Positions 1 to 11,400 of a stretch of DNA of 64,000 nucleotides are shown here, one piece after another. The notes beneath the pieces were generated by a model, which saw only the letters and a list, made by a program, of their open reading frames with translations, was not told the origin of the DNA and did not search any database. Both the position numbers and the translations under genes were made by a program. The stretch is from Macrostomum hystrix (lineage: Eukaryota; Platyhelminthes; Macrostomidae), in the NCBI GenBank assembly GCA_950097015.1, contig CATNEN010000029.1:2052001-2116000 (forward strand), written 5' to 3'. Numbering within the stretch: position 1 is the first letter of the stretch; every line of letters starts with the position of its first letter.

Positions 1-405
1 AGGCTCAGATAGACTCAATCATGTACTCAATCTGTATAGGCTCAGATAGACTCAATCATGTACTCAATCTGTATAGGCTCAGATAGACTCAATATTGTTC
101 TCAAGCTGTATAGGCTCAGATAGACTCAATCATGTACTCAAGCTGTATAGGCTCAGATAGACTCAATATTGTTCTCAAGCTGTATAGGCTCAGATAGACT
201 CAATATTGTTCTCAAGCTGTATAGGCTCAGATAGACTCAATATTGTTCTCAAGCTGTATAGGCTCAGATAGACTCAATATTGTTCTCAAGCTGTATAGGC
301 TCAGATAGACTCAATCATGTACTCAATCTGTATAGGCTCAGATAGACTCAATCTTGTACTCAAGCTGTATAGGCTCTAATAGACTTAATCTCATGCTCAA
401 AATGT
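1..405. repeat. 37-bp minisatellite in TAO kinase intron
   Basis: About 11 direct copies of a 37-bp unit beginning GCTCAGATAGACTCAATATT, with two main variants (ATCATGTACTC and ATATTGTTCTC in the middle). It fills the left edge of the window and continues beyond it. It lies in the intron before the first visible TAO kinase exon. Bases 406-554 are the remaining AT-rich intron, ending in the acceptor at 553-554. Confidence 0.9.
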
Positions 406-554
406 ATCTATGGGCTTAAAACATACCAACAATATGATGTTGAGCATACATTAAAATTGAGTTATTTAGAGCTCGCCACAGCTCGAGCATGTGATTGAAT
501 CTATTAATTATTCATTATATCTGTGCTAACACACTTGTAAACCGCTTCATCCAG

Positions 555-3500
555 CTTGTGATGGAGTACTGCCTCGGCTCAGCATCCGACATCATCGAGG
601 TGCTCAAGGCGCCACTTAAAGAGGTTGAGATAGCGTCCATCATTCATGGTGCATTGCGTGGCCTGGCCTATTTGCACAGCATGAACTGCATCCACCGTGA
701 CCTCAAAGCTGGCAACATCCTACTGACTGAGGCTGGCTGCATCAAATTAGGCGACTTTGGCAGTGCTTCGCTAGCCTCCCCTGCTAACAGCTTCATCGGC
801 ACGCCCTACTGGATGTCGCCGGAGCTCATCACCGCCATGGAAGACGGCGTCTATGACGGCAAAACCGACATGTGGTCTCTAGGTAAGTATAGAATTTGAA
901 TTTAAGTCTTAATTCGACCGAAAATGGCAGTCTATATTAAAATCTCGATCGTGTACAATTCCAGTCTATTTAGATGTCTAGATCTGAAGTCTATTCAAAT
1001 GTCTAGATCTGAAGTCTATTCAGATGTCTAGATCTGATGTCTATTCAGGTGTCTAGATCTGATGTCTGTACAGATGTCTAGATATGGTGTCTATTTTAAT
1101 GTCTAGATATGGTGTCTATTTAGATGTCCAAGATCTGATGTCTAGATAATATTGCTATTCAGATGTCTAAATCTGATGTCTAGATCATATGCTATTCAGA
1201 TGTCTAGATCTGATGTCTAGATCATATGGCTATTCAGATGTCTAGATCTGATGTCTACATCATATGGCTTTTCAGATGTCTAGATCTGATGTCTAGATCA
1301 TATGGCTATTTAGATGTCTAGATACAAGCGGCAACTCAATTACCCCCCTCTCCAATCCACAGGCATCACCAGCATCGAACTTGCGGAAACCAAGCCGCCG
1401 CTGTTCCACATGAACGCCATGTCGGCCCTGTACCACATACCCCAGGACCCGCCGCCGCGCCTACAAGAGCCAGATCAGTGGAGTCGCGAGTTTTTTCATT
1501 TTGTCGAACGCTGCCTCCAGAGCGCCCCAGTTGATCGTATTAGCTCAGCTGACGGACTGTCGCATCCGTTTGTAACACGCGATAGGCCAAACAGCACCGT
1601 GTTAGATCTGATCTCGCGCAGTGTCCGCGCCGTACAAAGTTCCAATACGGCGCAGAATTTTCGACGCGGCAGAAAAATCCTCATTGGCGCCGGCTGCGGC
1701 GGCCCAGAAGTTGAATTGGACTCTGACAGCCTGGCCTCTGAGGATCTGCAGCTGCAGGAGGCCGAGGAGAATGGCTCACTTGGTTCCGCCGGTGCTGCCG
1801 GCTCGGAATCGCCAACAGCGACCGCCGCCGCGAAGCATCAGCGAGGCCCGTCTGGTATCTCAGCCGGCGCTGCGGCTTCCTCGCCGCCGCCTGGCGCCTC
1901 CACCGGCTATCCGTCCGCTATTCAGCAGCATCAGCAGTCGCTTCATCAACTGCCAGCTCAGTCTTCGTCGGCGGTTTCTTTGCCAGCGATGGCCGAGGCC
2001 GCATCCGGCGCCGGCAATCCGGCCGCCTCGTCGCCAGCTTTGAGCGCCCTGGCCGCGATGGGCGGCAGCGAGACAATGGCCACTAATCTGGGCGTGTCGG
2101 CCTATCAGATTTCTACGACTGGATCGACTCGCCCTCAGCCGGCCTTTCCAACTATTAAGAGTAGTCACATTGTGCATAGGGAGCGGCGCGAGCACCTGCA
2201 GGATGCTACAGCACGCGAGCAGGTCAGTTTTATTAATGCCATAATCTATTTGCTTCAATCTTATTAACCGCAACTAATTATAGTCGTAGCCACGTCATTT
2301 TTCCTATATAAATAGCTGTCTATGGGGCCGTCAACTCGTCTGAAGACGGGTTTCTTGTCCCACCTCGTTGGGCCTTCCACGTAAATATAGCAAAATTTAA
2401 GTCCCGAATGCTAATATCACTGAGCATACACGTGCACACCACGTGATACGTACACACACACACACACACACACACACTTTGTCACCGTCAGGCAGTGTAC
2501 AATTTTACACTGCCTCGATGGTTGGCCCTCATGGGCTTAAATTACACGTCAAGCCCAAAAATCTTCTCTCTGTGGTTGATCCCTAAGCCTTCTCTCCGTT
2601 ATCCCATACCTTCTCTCCGTGGGTTGTCCTAAGCCTTCTCTCCGTGGTTTATCCCTAAGCCTTCTCTCCGTGGTTTATCCCTAAGCCTTCTCTCCGTGGT
2701 TTATCCCTAAGCCTTCTCTCCGTGGTTTATCCCTAAGCCTTCTCTCCGTGGTTTATCCCTAAGCCTTCTCTCCGTGGTTTATCCCTAAGCCTTCTCTCCG
2801 TGGTTTATCCCTAAGCCTTCTCTCCGTGGTTTATCCCTAAGCCTTCTCTCCGTGGTTTATCCCTAAGCCTTCTCTCCGTGGTTTATCCCTAAGCCTTCTC
2901 TCCGTTATCCCAAGCCTTCTCTCTGCGGGTTGTCCTAAGCCTTCTCTCCGTTATCCCAAGCCTTCTCTCCGCGGGTTGTCCTAAGCCTTCTCTCCGTTAT
3001 CCCAAGCCTTCTCTCCGCGGGTTGTCCTAAGCCTTCTCTCCGTGGTTTTTCCCTAAGCCTTCTCTCCGTGATCCCATACCTTCTCTCCGCGGGTTGTCCT
3101 AAGCCTTCTCTCCGTGGTTTTTCCCTAAGCCTTCTCTCCGTGATCCCATACCTTCTCTCCGCGGCTTGTCCTAAGCCTTCTCACTTAAAGCTTAGGAAAC
3201 TAAAAATCTAAAAACTAAAAATCTAAAAAAGCTTAGGGACATAATTTCGAGTCGTTCTTTAGCTCCAGACAATGCTTATTACGTCTGTCACTATCACAAC
3301 TCCCCGACTGCTGTCACAGATGAGCAACTACAAGCAGCTGCGTCGCAAGCATCAGAAGGTGGTGAAGCAGCGCGAGGCTGCCAACCGGGCCGAAGAGAAC
3401 TCCATCAAGCAGCAGCTGGATCGGGTGTACACCTCGCAGCGCGACGGTTTCCAGAAGTCGTCGGATAAGCTGGCGGAACAGATTGGCCAGAGTCGGGATC

Positions 3501-6500
3501 GCCTCTCCAAGGAGTTGCAGTCCGAAGAGGAGAAACTTCGGCGCAGTCTGGAATCCGAGCTGAAGGCCAGGCTAAAAGCCTTGCGCAAAGAGCTAGACAA
3601 GGACCAGCGCTTGAGCAAACCTGACAGGCTAGCTCAGAGCGATTCAACAGAGAAGAAGGATCATTACGAACTGGAGACCCAGATGCGGGCCTGTCGTAGG
3701 CGCGGCATTCTTACCCTGCTGCAGTTTGAACGGGAGGCGGCCGAGCACGATATCTCGCTGCGACTGCAGCAGAAGGACATGCAGAATGCCTTACTGATGG
3801 AGCATCACGAACGGATCAAGAAGATGGAAGAGGAACAGCTGACTGGCCTGCATCGGCTTAAAATTGATCAGATGCGAGAGCAACAGTAAGTCATTGATTC
3901 TTAACCATTATCCATCCTTTCTGTGTTTTCTAATTGTGATTATTTGCTTTCTTAGCACCTCCATTTCTTAGAACCTCCATTTAGTTATCCTACCCCTTAA
4001 TTCAATCATCTCACCCCTTAATGCAGTTATCTCACCCTTCACTCAGTTATCTCACCCTTCACTCAGTTATCTCACCCTTCACTCAGTTATCTCACCCTTC
4101 ATTCAGTTATCTCACTCTTCATTCAGTTATCTCACCCTTCACTCAGTTATCTCACCCTTCACTCAGTTATCTCACCCTTCACTCAGTTATCTCACCCTTC
4201 ACTCAGTTATCTCACCCTTCATTCAGTTATCTCACCCTTCATTCAGTTATCTCACCCTTCATTCAGTTATCTCACCCTTCACTCAGTTATCTCACCCTTC
4301 ACTCAGTTATCCCACCCTTCATTCAGTTATCTCACCCTTCATTCAGTTATCTCACCCTTCACTCAGTTATCTCACCCTTCACTCAGTTATCTCACCCTTC
4401 ACTCAGTTATCTCACCCTTCATTCAGTTATCTCACCCTTCATTCAGTTATCTCACCCTTCATTCAGTTATCTCACCCTTAATTCAGTTATCTCACCCTTC
4501 ATTCAGTTATCTCACCCTTCATTCAGTTATCTCACCCTTCACTCAGTTATCTCACCCTTCACTCAGTTATCTCACCCTTCATTCAGTTATCTCACCCTTC
4601 ATTCAGTTATCTCACCCTTCTTTCAGTTATCTCACCCTTCACTCAGTTATCTCACCCTTCATTCAGTTATCTTACCCTTCATTCAGTTATCTCACCCTTC
4701 ATTCAGTTATCTCACCCTTCATTCAGTTATCTCACCCTTCACTCAGTTATCTCACCCTTCACTCAGTTATCCCACCCTTCATTCAGTTATCTCACCCTTC
4801 ATTCAGTTATCTCACCCTTCATTCAGTTATCTCACCCTTCATTCAGTTATCTCACCCTTCATTCAGTTATCTCACCCTTCATTCAGTTATCTCACCCTTC
4901 ACTCAGTTATCTCACCCTTCACTCAGTTATCTCACCCTTCACTCAGTTATCTCACCCTTCACCGAATTTTTCGCCCGCAGCGCCATGGAGCGGGCCAATC
5001 AGGACGAGTTCTTCCGCAAACAGATGGACGACCTAACTAGACGGCAGCAGATGGAGAGCAAGAATTTGCCAAAGAATCTGAAGCTGCGCATACAGAGCGT
5101 GCGCAAGCAGTACACTGACACGGTTAAGATTCAAGAGTCGCAGTTTAAATACCTTGAAAAGCAGGTGACTCTGTCGCAACGGTCCAAAGATGAGCAGCGC
5201 GAAGAATTGCGCAAAATTCGGACAGACAAGGAGACGAAGCTGACCTCGCTGCAGGAGCAGTACAATTGGTCCATCATCGATCTGAAGCAGAAGGTCACAG
5301 ATAACACCAAGACCAATCAGCAGCAGGAGCTAGTGGAATGTCGGCGGCGCCAGGAAGAAGAAAAGGAACTGCTAGCCGCCTACCAGTCCAAGGTGCAGAT
5401 GTCGCTGCTGCAGGCTCAGGAGAAGGAGCGCCAGCTTCTGCAGATCAAAATTGAGACGCGTTACTCGTGCCTCAATCGATCCGTGAGTTTTTTTTAGACA
5501 TAAATTTGTGCTTTCCTATTGTTAGTAGCTAGCATTGCGTTAGGGAATTCTTGCTAGCTTTTATTGCTTGTAGCCCAGTGGTTAGATCTACGGGCTCTTG
5601 AAAGTTCAAATCTCAACACTAGGGAAGCAACTTGTGTCATTGGGCAAGACAGTTAATGCCCTAGTGCTTCAGTTCACCCCGATTAGGTGGCCTCTCCAGT
5701 CCACGGACTGAACAGCTGTACACAGCCTTTGTAAGCGCCGCGAGTGTGCCACTAGCTGTACATGAGATCCATATGGGTTGTGTGTCGTTTGTAACTATCT
5801 AATACCATGTAGGGACTCACGGTTGCTCAAATGAAATTTAATGATGCGTAGGAAAATCTAAAGGACATTGATTTGGGATAAGTGGCCACACATGATTAAT
5901 ATATTCGAAAAACCGAATTTAAAGATGAACAGTTGCTCGCCGTTTACCAATCTTATCTTAATCTCGAGACTGATTATGTTTAGGGAATTCATGGGATAAA
6001 AATTATTTGAGAATTTATCAAAACATGTTATAAAGATGCTTTGAGAATACATGGGATAAAGATGCTTTGAGAATAATAATAATAATAATAATAATTGATT
6101 ACACCTGCCCTAATCGGGTCAGATGTGCAGCCGACAGCACAGCCGCAGCTATTGCGCGGCGCATCTGAAGGCTGCGTACGGCTGTTCAGTCCATGGACTG
6201 GGGGGACGCCACACCCACCTTCAATTATCCCAGCTGATGCTGGTACCCATTTAACAGCTGGGTGAACTGAAGCAATGCAGAGTTAAGTGTCTTGCTAAAG
6301 GACACAAATTGTTTAAGTGGAGACGGGAATCGAACCCCCGACCTTCAAGTCGTGAGTCCGACGCCCTAACCACTTGGCTACAACCTCTTTGAGAATACAT
6401 GGGATAAAGATGCTTTGAGATTACATGGGATAAAGATGCTTTGAGATTACATGGGATAAAGATGCTTTGAGATTACATGGTATCAAGATGCTTTGAAAAT

Positions 6501-6872
6501 ACTGAGATTATTGAGATGCTTCCGCCATCCTGGCATCCGGTCCCGCAGATTGACGAAGGTGACAAAGAGCACCAGAAGCGCGTGGACGCCCTCCGCCAGC
6601 AGGTCGAAGACTCCAACAGGCAGCGACTGGCCAGCTTCGATAGGGAGACGCAGAACATGGCTGATGCCGGAGTTTTAAACGCCGCCCAGGTCCTATCGCA
6701 GAGCTCGCAAGCGGCTGCAGCTGCGGCCGCCGCGGCCACAGCGGCTGCGGCCAATGCGGCAACGCCTGTGATGCGCCGGCCGCAGTCGGAGCACGGCGCA
6801 GCGGCTCGGCTAGCCAGCAATCTGTTTCGCCGCAGTCGGGTCTTTCAGCCCAATCCGGCCGAATCCTTCTGA
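555..6872 (+). CDS. TAO-family serine/threonine kinase, 3' part (5 exons)
   Basis: Ste20-like MAP3K of the TAO family (TAOK1/2/3), which acts in p38/JNK and Hippo signalling and on microtubules. Exons are 555-882, 1363-2222, 3320-3885, 4981-5482 and 6549-6872, all with GT-AG borders and consistent phases; stop TGA at 6870-6872. About 859 residues are encoded here; the N-lobe lies upstream of the window. Visible kinase motifs are the catalytic loop [12 protein letters not shown] in GDFGSAS, the activation segment [12 protein letters not shown] (SPE instead of the usual APE), and the family-typical [22 protein letters not shown] low-complexity Ser/Ala/Gln linker follows, then a long charged coiled coil over exons 3-5 ([47 protein letters not shown]) that aligns well with TAOK1, and a poly-Ala tail. 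Length agrees with the roughly 1000-residue family. The SPE change is probably tolerated, but that is inference. Confidence 0.93.
940..1320. repeat. TCTAGATCTGATG-type tandem repeat in TAO kinase intron
   Basis: Degenerate tandem copies, about 24-26 bp, built on TCTAGATCTGATGTCTATTC, with later units alternating with a TCTAGATCATATGGC variant. The array fills most of the intron between exons 555-882 and 1363-2222 and ends about 40 bp before the acceptor. Confidence 0.85.
2451..2570 (-). mobile_element. CA microsatellite plus SINE-B fragment
   Basis: A (CA)n run at about 2451-2476 is followed by roughly 90 bp whose reverse complement matches the middle of the SINE-B family seen complete at 29502-29862 (shared GGGCCAAC, GTGTACACTGCCTGA-like stretch). 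The tRNA-like head and the tail are absent, so this is a truncated insertion inside a TAO kinase intron. Confidence 0.65.
2575..3182. repeat. 26-bp pyrimidine-rich minisatellite in TAO kinase intron
   Basis: More than 20 copies of a 26-bp unit starting CCTTCTCTCCGTGGTTTATC, plus shorter variants with CGTTATCCCAAG and CGCGGGTTGTCCTAAG. It occupies most of the intron before exon 3320-3885 and is pyrimidine-rich on the sense strand. Confidence 0.9.
3955..4965. repeat. 20-bp minisatellite, about 48 copies, before TAO kinase exon 4
   Basis: Nearly perfect tandem copies of a 20-bp unit ACTCAGTTATCTCACCCTTC, varying mainly at one base (ACTCAG or ATTCAG). The array runs to within 15 bp of the true acceptor at 4979-4980. 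Read across units, each repeat presents a pyrimidine tract followed by CAG, resembling a 3' splice site. A long open frame through it is an artefact of a stop-free unit. Confidence 0.95.
5558..5850 (+). mobile_element. tRNA-derived SINE, family A, in TAO kinase intron
   Basis: The tRNA-like head has an A box (TAGCCCAGTGGTTAGA) and a degenerate B box (AGTTCAAATCTC). The central region TGCTTCAGTTCACCC and the core CCAGTCCACGGACTGAACAG are shared with the family-A copy at 6075-6386. No clear tail or target duplication was found, so it is probably an old copy. Confidence 0.75.
5985..6500. repeat. 26-bp tandem repeat interrupted by a SINE
   Basis: Copies of a 26-bp unit ACATGGGATAAAGATGCTTT... 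flank the SINE at 6075-6386: about two and a half on the left and four on the right. The array must predate the insertion. It lies in the last TAO kinase intron, just before the exon at 6549. Confidence 0.88.
6075..6386 (-). mobile_element. tRNA-derived SINE, family A, with 10-bp target duplication
   Basis: Full-length element on the minus strand. The tRNA-like head at the right end has A box TAGCCAAGTGGTTA and B box GGTTCGATTCC, followed by a central domain with TGCTTCAGTTCACCCAGCTG, the palindromic core CAGTCCATGGACTG, and an (ATT)n tail seen as (AAT)n at 6075-6095. The direct repeat CTTTGAGAAT at 6065-6074 and 6387-6396 is the target-site duplication. This copy defines the borders of the family. 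Confidence 0.9.
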
Positions 6873-7800
6873 CAGACCTGCCCTCCGCTTCTTCCGCCCG
6901 CTATTCCTCCCAGTCCGGCTCGGTTTATCAAATATTGTTCTTCAATCTGTTGTTTCTGTCTAGACTGCTTTTTCGCAAACCTCGTTCTGTATTCCAGAAG
7001 CATAGCATCTGCTTGAAATTACTATGAAGAATATTTGATAAGCTTATATTTGTATTCGCGCAAAAAAGCAGTCTACTAATGATAAGTAGTTTTGTGATTT
7101 TCGGCGCGAATTCAAATTTAAGACAGACTTAGATTGAAACATAGGCAACAAAACTTTAAAGAGGCCTGTAGTAACTCGGAATCACCTATCGGAATGCAAT
7201 GGCACTGCAATTGCGCTATGCTTCATGCAATTTCGCTACTCTGGCTAGCTATATATTCGCTCTGTCTACCAAAATACTGCTTTCGATGCTTTAAATTATT
7301 TGTCTCCGTATTTTCTCTCGCCATTTGATTCAGTCTTTGTTTAAAAAACAACGCCAGTGGATTGCTAGTCTAGCACGCGAACTGTGCTGTTTGTTAATGC
7401 CAGCGAACTAACATTACTAGAGTGAAGAGAAACCAGCGGTACTTTGAAAACTATGGCATTCTGTCGCTCTTAAATCCTTTTTTATGTTACACTTTGCCCA
7501 ATAATTGTGCATATATATAATGGAGTGGTTCTCTATTCTTTCCTGACTGTCTTCTCTATTGCTGTCGTTTCACTATTATCTACTGCTGCTATGCTACTAT
7601 AGAATTTTAGATCTATTTAGAGCTTGATTCAGAAATTCGTGTGGGACTGTTTAACTTTGTATAAGTCGATTCAATGAAATATTTCGTAAATTTTTGCTAA
7701 TTCATTCTTGCCCAGAACGTGCTAACCGGAATTCTAAATAGCTATTTATCTAACTAACACTGTCTGATTAGGGTGATATTCACGACTTTCTTTGAAATTT
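6873..7800 (+). other. Probable TAO kinase 3' UTR region
   Basis: No convincing coding potential on either strand after the stop codon. Pyrimidine-rich at first, then AT-rich. No AATAAA is close to the stop, so the transcript end is unknown; long 3' UTRs are common for this gene family, which makes this an inference. Confidence 0.35.
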
Positions 7801-7814
7801 TGGGTTCCGTTATG

Positions 7815-8440
7815 TCGTAAGCTGATTTGTTCCTGGTCCTATATTTGACAGCAGTGGTCCTGGTCCTATAGTTTACAGCAGTGGTCCTGGTCCTTTAGCT
7901 GACAACAGTGGTCCTGGTCCTTTTAGCTGACAGCAGTGGTCCTGGTCCTTTTAGCTGACAGCAGTGGTCCTGGTTCTATAGTTGACAGCAGTGGTCCTGG
8001 TCCTATAGTTGACAGCAGTGGTCCTGGTCCTATAGTTGACAGCAGTGGTCCTGGTCCTATAGTTGACAGCAGTGGTCTTGGTCCTATAGTTGACAGCAGT
8101 GGTCCTGGTCCTATAGTTGACAGCAGTGGTCCTGGTCCTATAGTTGACAGCAGTGGTCCTGGTCCTATATTTGACAGCAGTGGTCCTGGTCCTATAGTTT
8201 ACAGCAGTGGTCCTGGTCCTTTAGCTGACAACAGTGGTCCTGGTCCTTTTAGCTGACAGCAGTGGTCCTGGTCCTTTTAGCTGACAGCAGTGGTCCTGGT
8301 CCTTTTAGCTGACAGCAGTGGTCCTGGTCCTTTTAGCTGACAGCAGTGGTCCTGGTCCTATAGTTGACAGCAGTGGTCCTGGTCCTATAGTTGACAGCAG
8401 TGGTCCTGGTCTTATAGTTGACAGCAGTGATCCTTTTCAT
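7815..8440. repeat. 27-bp minisatellite (TGGTCCTGGTCC type)
   Basis: About 23 copies of a 27-bp unit containing TGGTCCTGGTCCTATAGTTG and ACAGCAG, with variants CTTTTAGC and CTATATTT. Because 27 is a multiple of three, it gives a spurious periodic open frame (SSGPGPIVD). Confidence 0.92.
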
Positions 8441-11400
8441 CAAGTTTGTGAATGGTTTTGATTTTATTGATTATCATGCAATATAGAATTGTAGAAATGA
8501 CCTTTATCCCATTCAATTTTATTAACATAATTCGAGCAGCAATGTCGCTGCACTGTCGTATTTCCATTGACTATTGGCCGTCACTTTATCGGGGATTAGT
8601 AATCAGTAGATTCGGTTTAATACATTCTAGGACCATTGCAGATATGAACGCTGTATCATTTAGGGCCTAGAAACTAATTATATCCAATATCGTAGGAGAA
8701 TACCATAGGGCTATTTCAGTAACTAAATTAGCTTTTAATTTATTTTTGCGGGAAAAGTTCAAATTTTTACTTTTTGGTACCTACTTTCAGTCCGGAAAAA
8801 TATGTTTTTGCATAGATTTATTTATTTGACTGTCGCGTTTTATAAGAAAAAGTACAAGAGTTTCTTGTTGTAGGCGGCAAACACGCAGGTGTTTTTGTTA
8901 ATGTATTAAAGAAAGATTGTAACAGATTTGCAATGTGTTTTTTATAAAATAAGTTATCCGTCTTATAAGTTAAAATGGATGCACCGCATCCTGTTATAGT
9001 CCTCTCCCCTCATATCCTCTTTCTCAAATTGTTTCTGTCCTAAATTTTGTACAAAAAATTCTTCCGCGCCTCTTAAACCAAACCTATTCGAAACGCTCAC
9101 TAATTCCCCTAAAAGCGACCTCGAGAACTGTACCGCGTACATGTAGCCACTGTTTGTTAGTTAGTTGGCTTTAGCGCGTTATCTATCGCGGGCGCCAAGC
9201 CCAACCGACTGCGTACCGGTTTTTGCGACTGATTGTTTCAAAAAATTGTTCGTCCTACGTTTTTTAAATCCCCGTTGCTTCTCTCTGGCTATCTATATCT
9301 TCTATTATATAGATGTATGATATGTGTGTAAGTTAATACGTCAATTATATTGCCTAAAAATCTCCCAGTGTTTTATCGTTATAGGATTCCCGTTTGATAT
9401 ATTGACTTTATTCTGAAAGGACCTTTTAATGTTTATAGGACTCTGAATTACATAATGGATTCATGCAACATAGGAAGGATAAAAATCACTTGATCCAGTA
9501 TATTGAAAACAGAGAATCTTAGTAGACTGATGATCAAATCAATGGCCAGCCAAGTGTTGAGAATGTCTATGTGCTTCCTGGGCATGATGCGGGTGTTTAT
9601 CGTTTTAACTAATCATTTATTATGGGTTCTAAGTTGAACTTCGCGCGTGAACTTTTAATTCTTGTACATGCTAACCCTGGCAAGTTTTATTCGTCTCCTT
9701 TACTTTACTTTCTAATCCTGTTGCGGTTTACTGCCTCACTAACAGATGCGCTATGTTACGAAACGATTTTTGCCTCATTACATATGCGATAATATATGTA
9801 TCGGCATCAGAGACATAATGCGTTAAGGAATGTGTTGACTGCTAATTAGACAGTTCTTTTATAATCTGGTATCTATGTTGGTGTAGAAACTGTAAAATGT
9901 ATGTAGCGGTATATTTTCTAGCACTATTTTGGTCGTTTTTTATCTGGACAAAACAAACAACTTATTATTTATATGGTACTATGAACCAGTATAGTCGTAA
10001 AAGAAATAAATCAAGTCTTGCAAGCGTTTCATTCAGTGCATGCATGCTCATTTTAGCATGCAGTTTGTGACACCTATGTAACCATTATATAACTGCAATT
10101 AGAGATCAGAGCTTTTTTTCAAAACGCAGATTAATTTTTTTTATCATGCGTACCATGCCATGGTAGTTCAACCATATCTAGAACAAACCCTTTTACACTT
10201 ATGTGTACATACGGTTGCATCTACGCTATTCGACGTGTTGGACAGACCGCTATTAAATATCTGTTATGTAGGCCTATGACACATTTTAAAAGTGGTAAAT
10301 TTCATTAGAAAAATAATCTAGAAAAATGCTTACTTAAAAGAGGGAGAAATTAATAATTTTGTGAATTATTTCCCTTGAATAGTGGAATAGTCTGAATGAT
10401 TGCAGTTTTTTGACATTTGAACAAGTTGATTATAATAAAATACGGAAATTTTACAGGCCGGTAAAATGGACACTTAAAACTATTCTGAAACAAAGAAAGT
10501 GTCCAAAGACCCATTTGCGTGTGCATTTTACAATATAATATATTTCATATAATAATTTACTTGCAAGAAAGGATACAAATGTGCTTAGCAGACCTGACGT
10601 TAGTTTATTTATTTGTTATTATTTAGTCTGATCACATGTCTTCATCTTTTCAGTTATAATTGAAGTAGTATATTATATAATATAGCAAAGCCTGTCTCTA
10701 GCTTTTATTGCAGCATTCCAAACTTACTTTTTAAGTCCCACTAAAGCATCCGATCTAGCGGACCAGTTATTGCAATTTGCAAAATAGCTTAATGTGACCG
10801 CTGCTCTAATGCATTCAAAGCAGACTAACATAGCAACACAAAAACGTCCTGCCTGACCTGTCTGTCCACAAGTGACAAGAAATTGGCAGTCAGTCATTGC
10901 TAACCTAACCAGAATATCAACATTAGCTAACCTAACCCTAAATCTATTCCTCTGTTAAAAAGGATGAGATTGGATAGCTATATTTTCTAGGCTACTGGTA
11001 CAAAGAAAAATTAACACTTTCAAACTCTGTTAACAGCCTGATTTACATATTAGGGCCTATACACATTTTTGTATTTGTAAAACAAAGTTTACTACAGTCT
11101 ATAGGGAGTATAGCTATTCACTGACATTAAAATACTTTATTCACTGTTAGCCTAAACTAGCTAGGCCTAAATGGGAATTTTCCTAACTTACTAGTTCCCT
11201 ATGTGTAGGCCCTACTCACAATTTATATTCAAAGTCAAGCAAGTTAATTAAGTAAAGTGACTATGTATGGCTATCAATTTCCTAGTTTGCTATATTAAAT
11301 TTTTGGCACTAGCTGTTGTAGGGCTCTTTTCTTATAATTTAAATTCTATTATTTTGTCAACCAGTATTAACACTTCTTATATATTATTTAGTTTAAATTA

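Noticed and set aside
4021-5040. 339-codon plus-strand ORF
   Set aside because: It is the 20-bp intronic array read through into the TAO kinase exon in the wrong frame.
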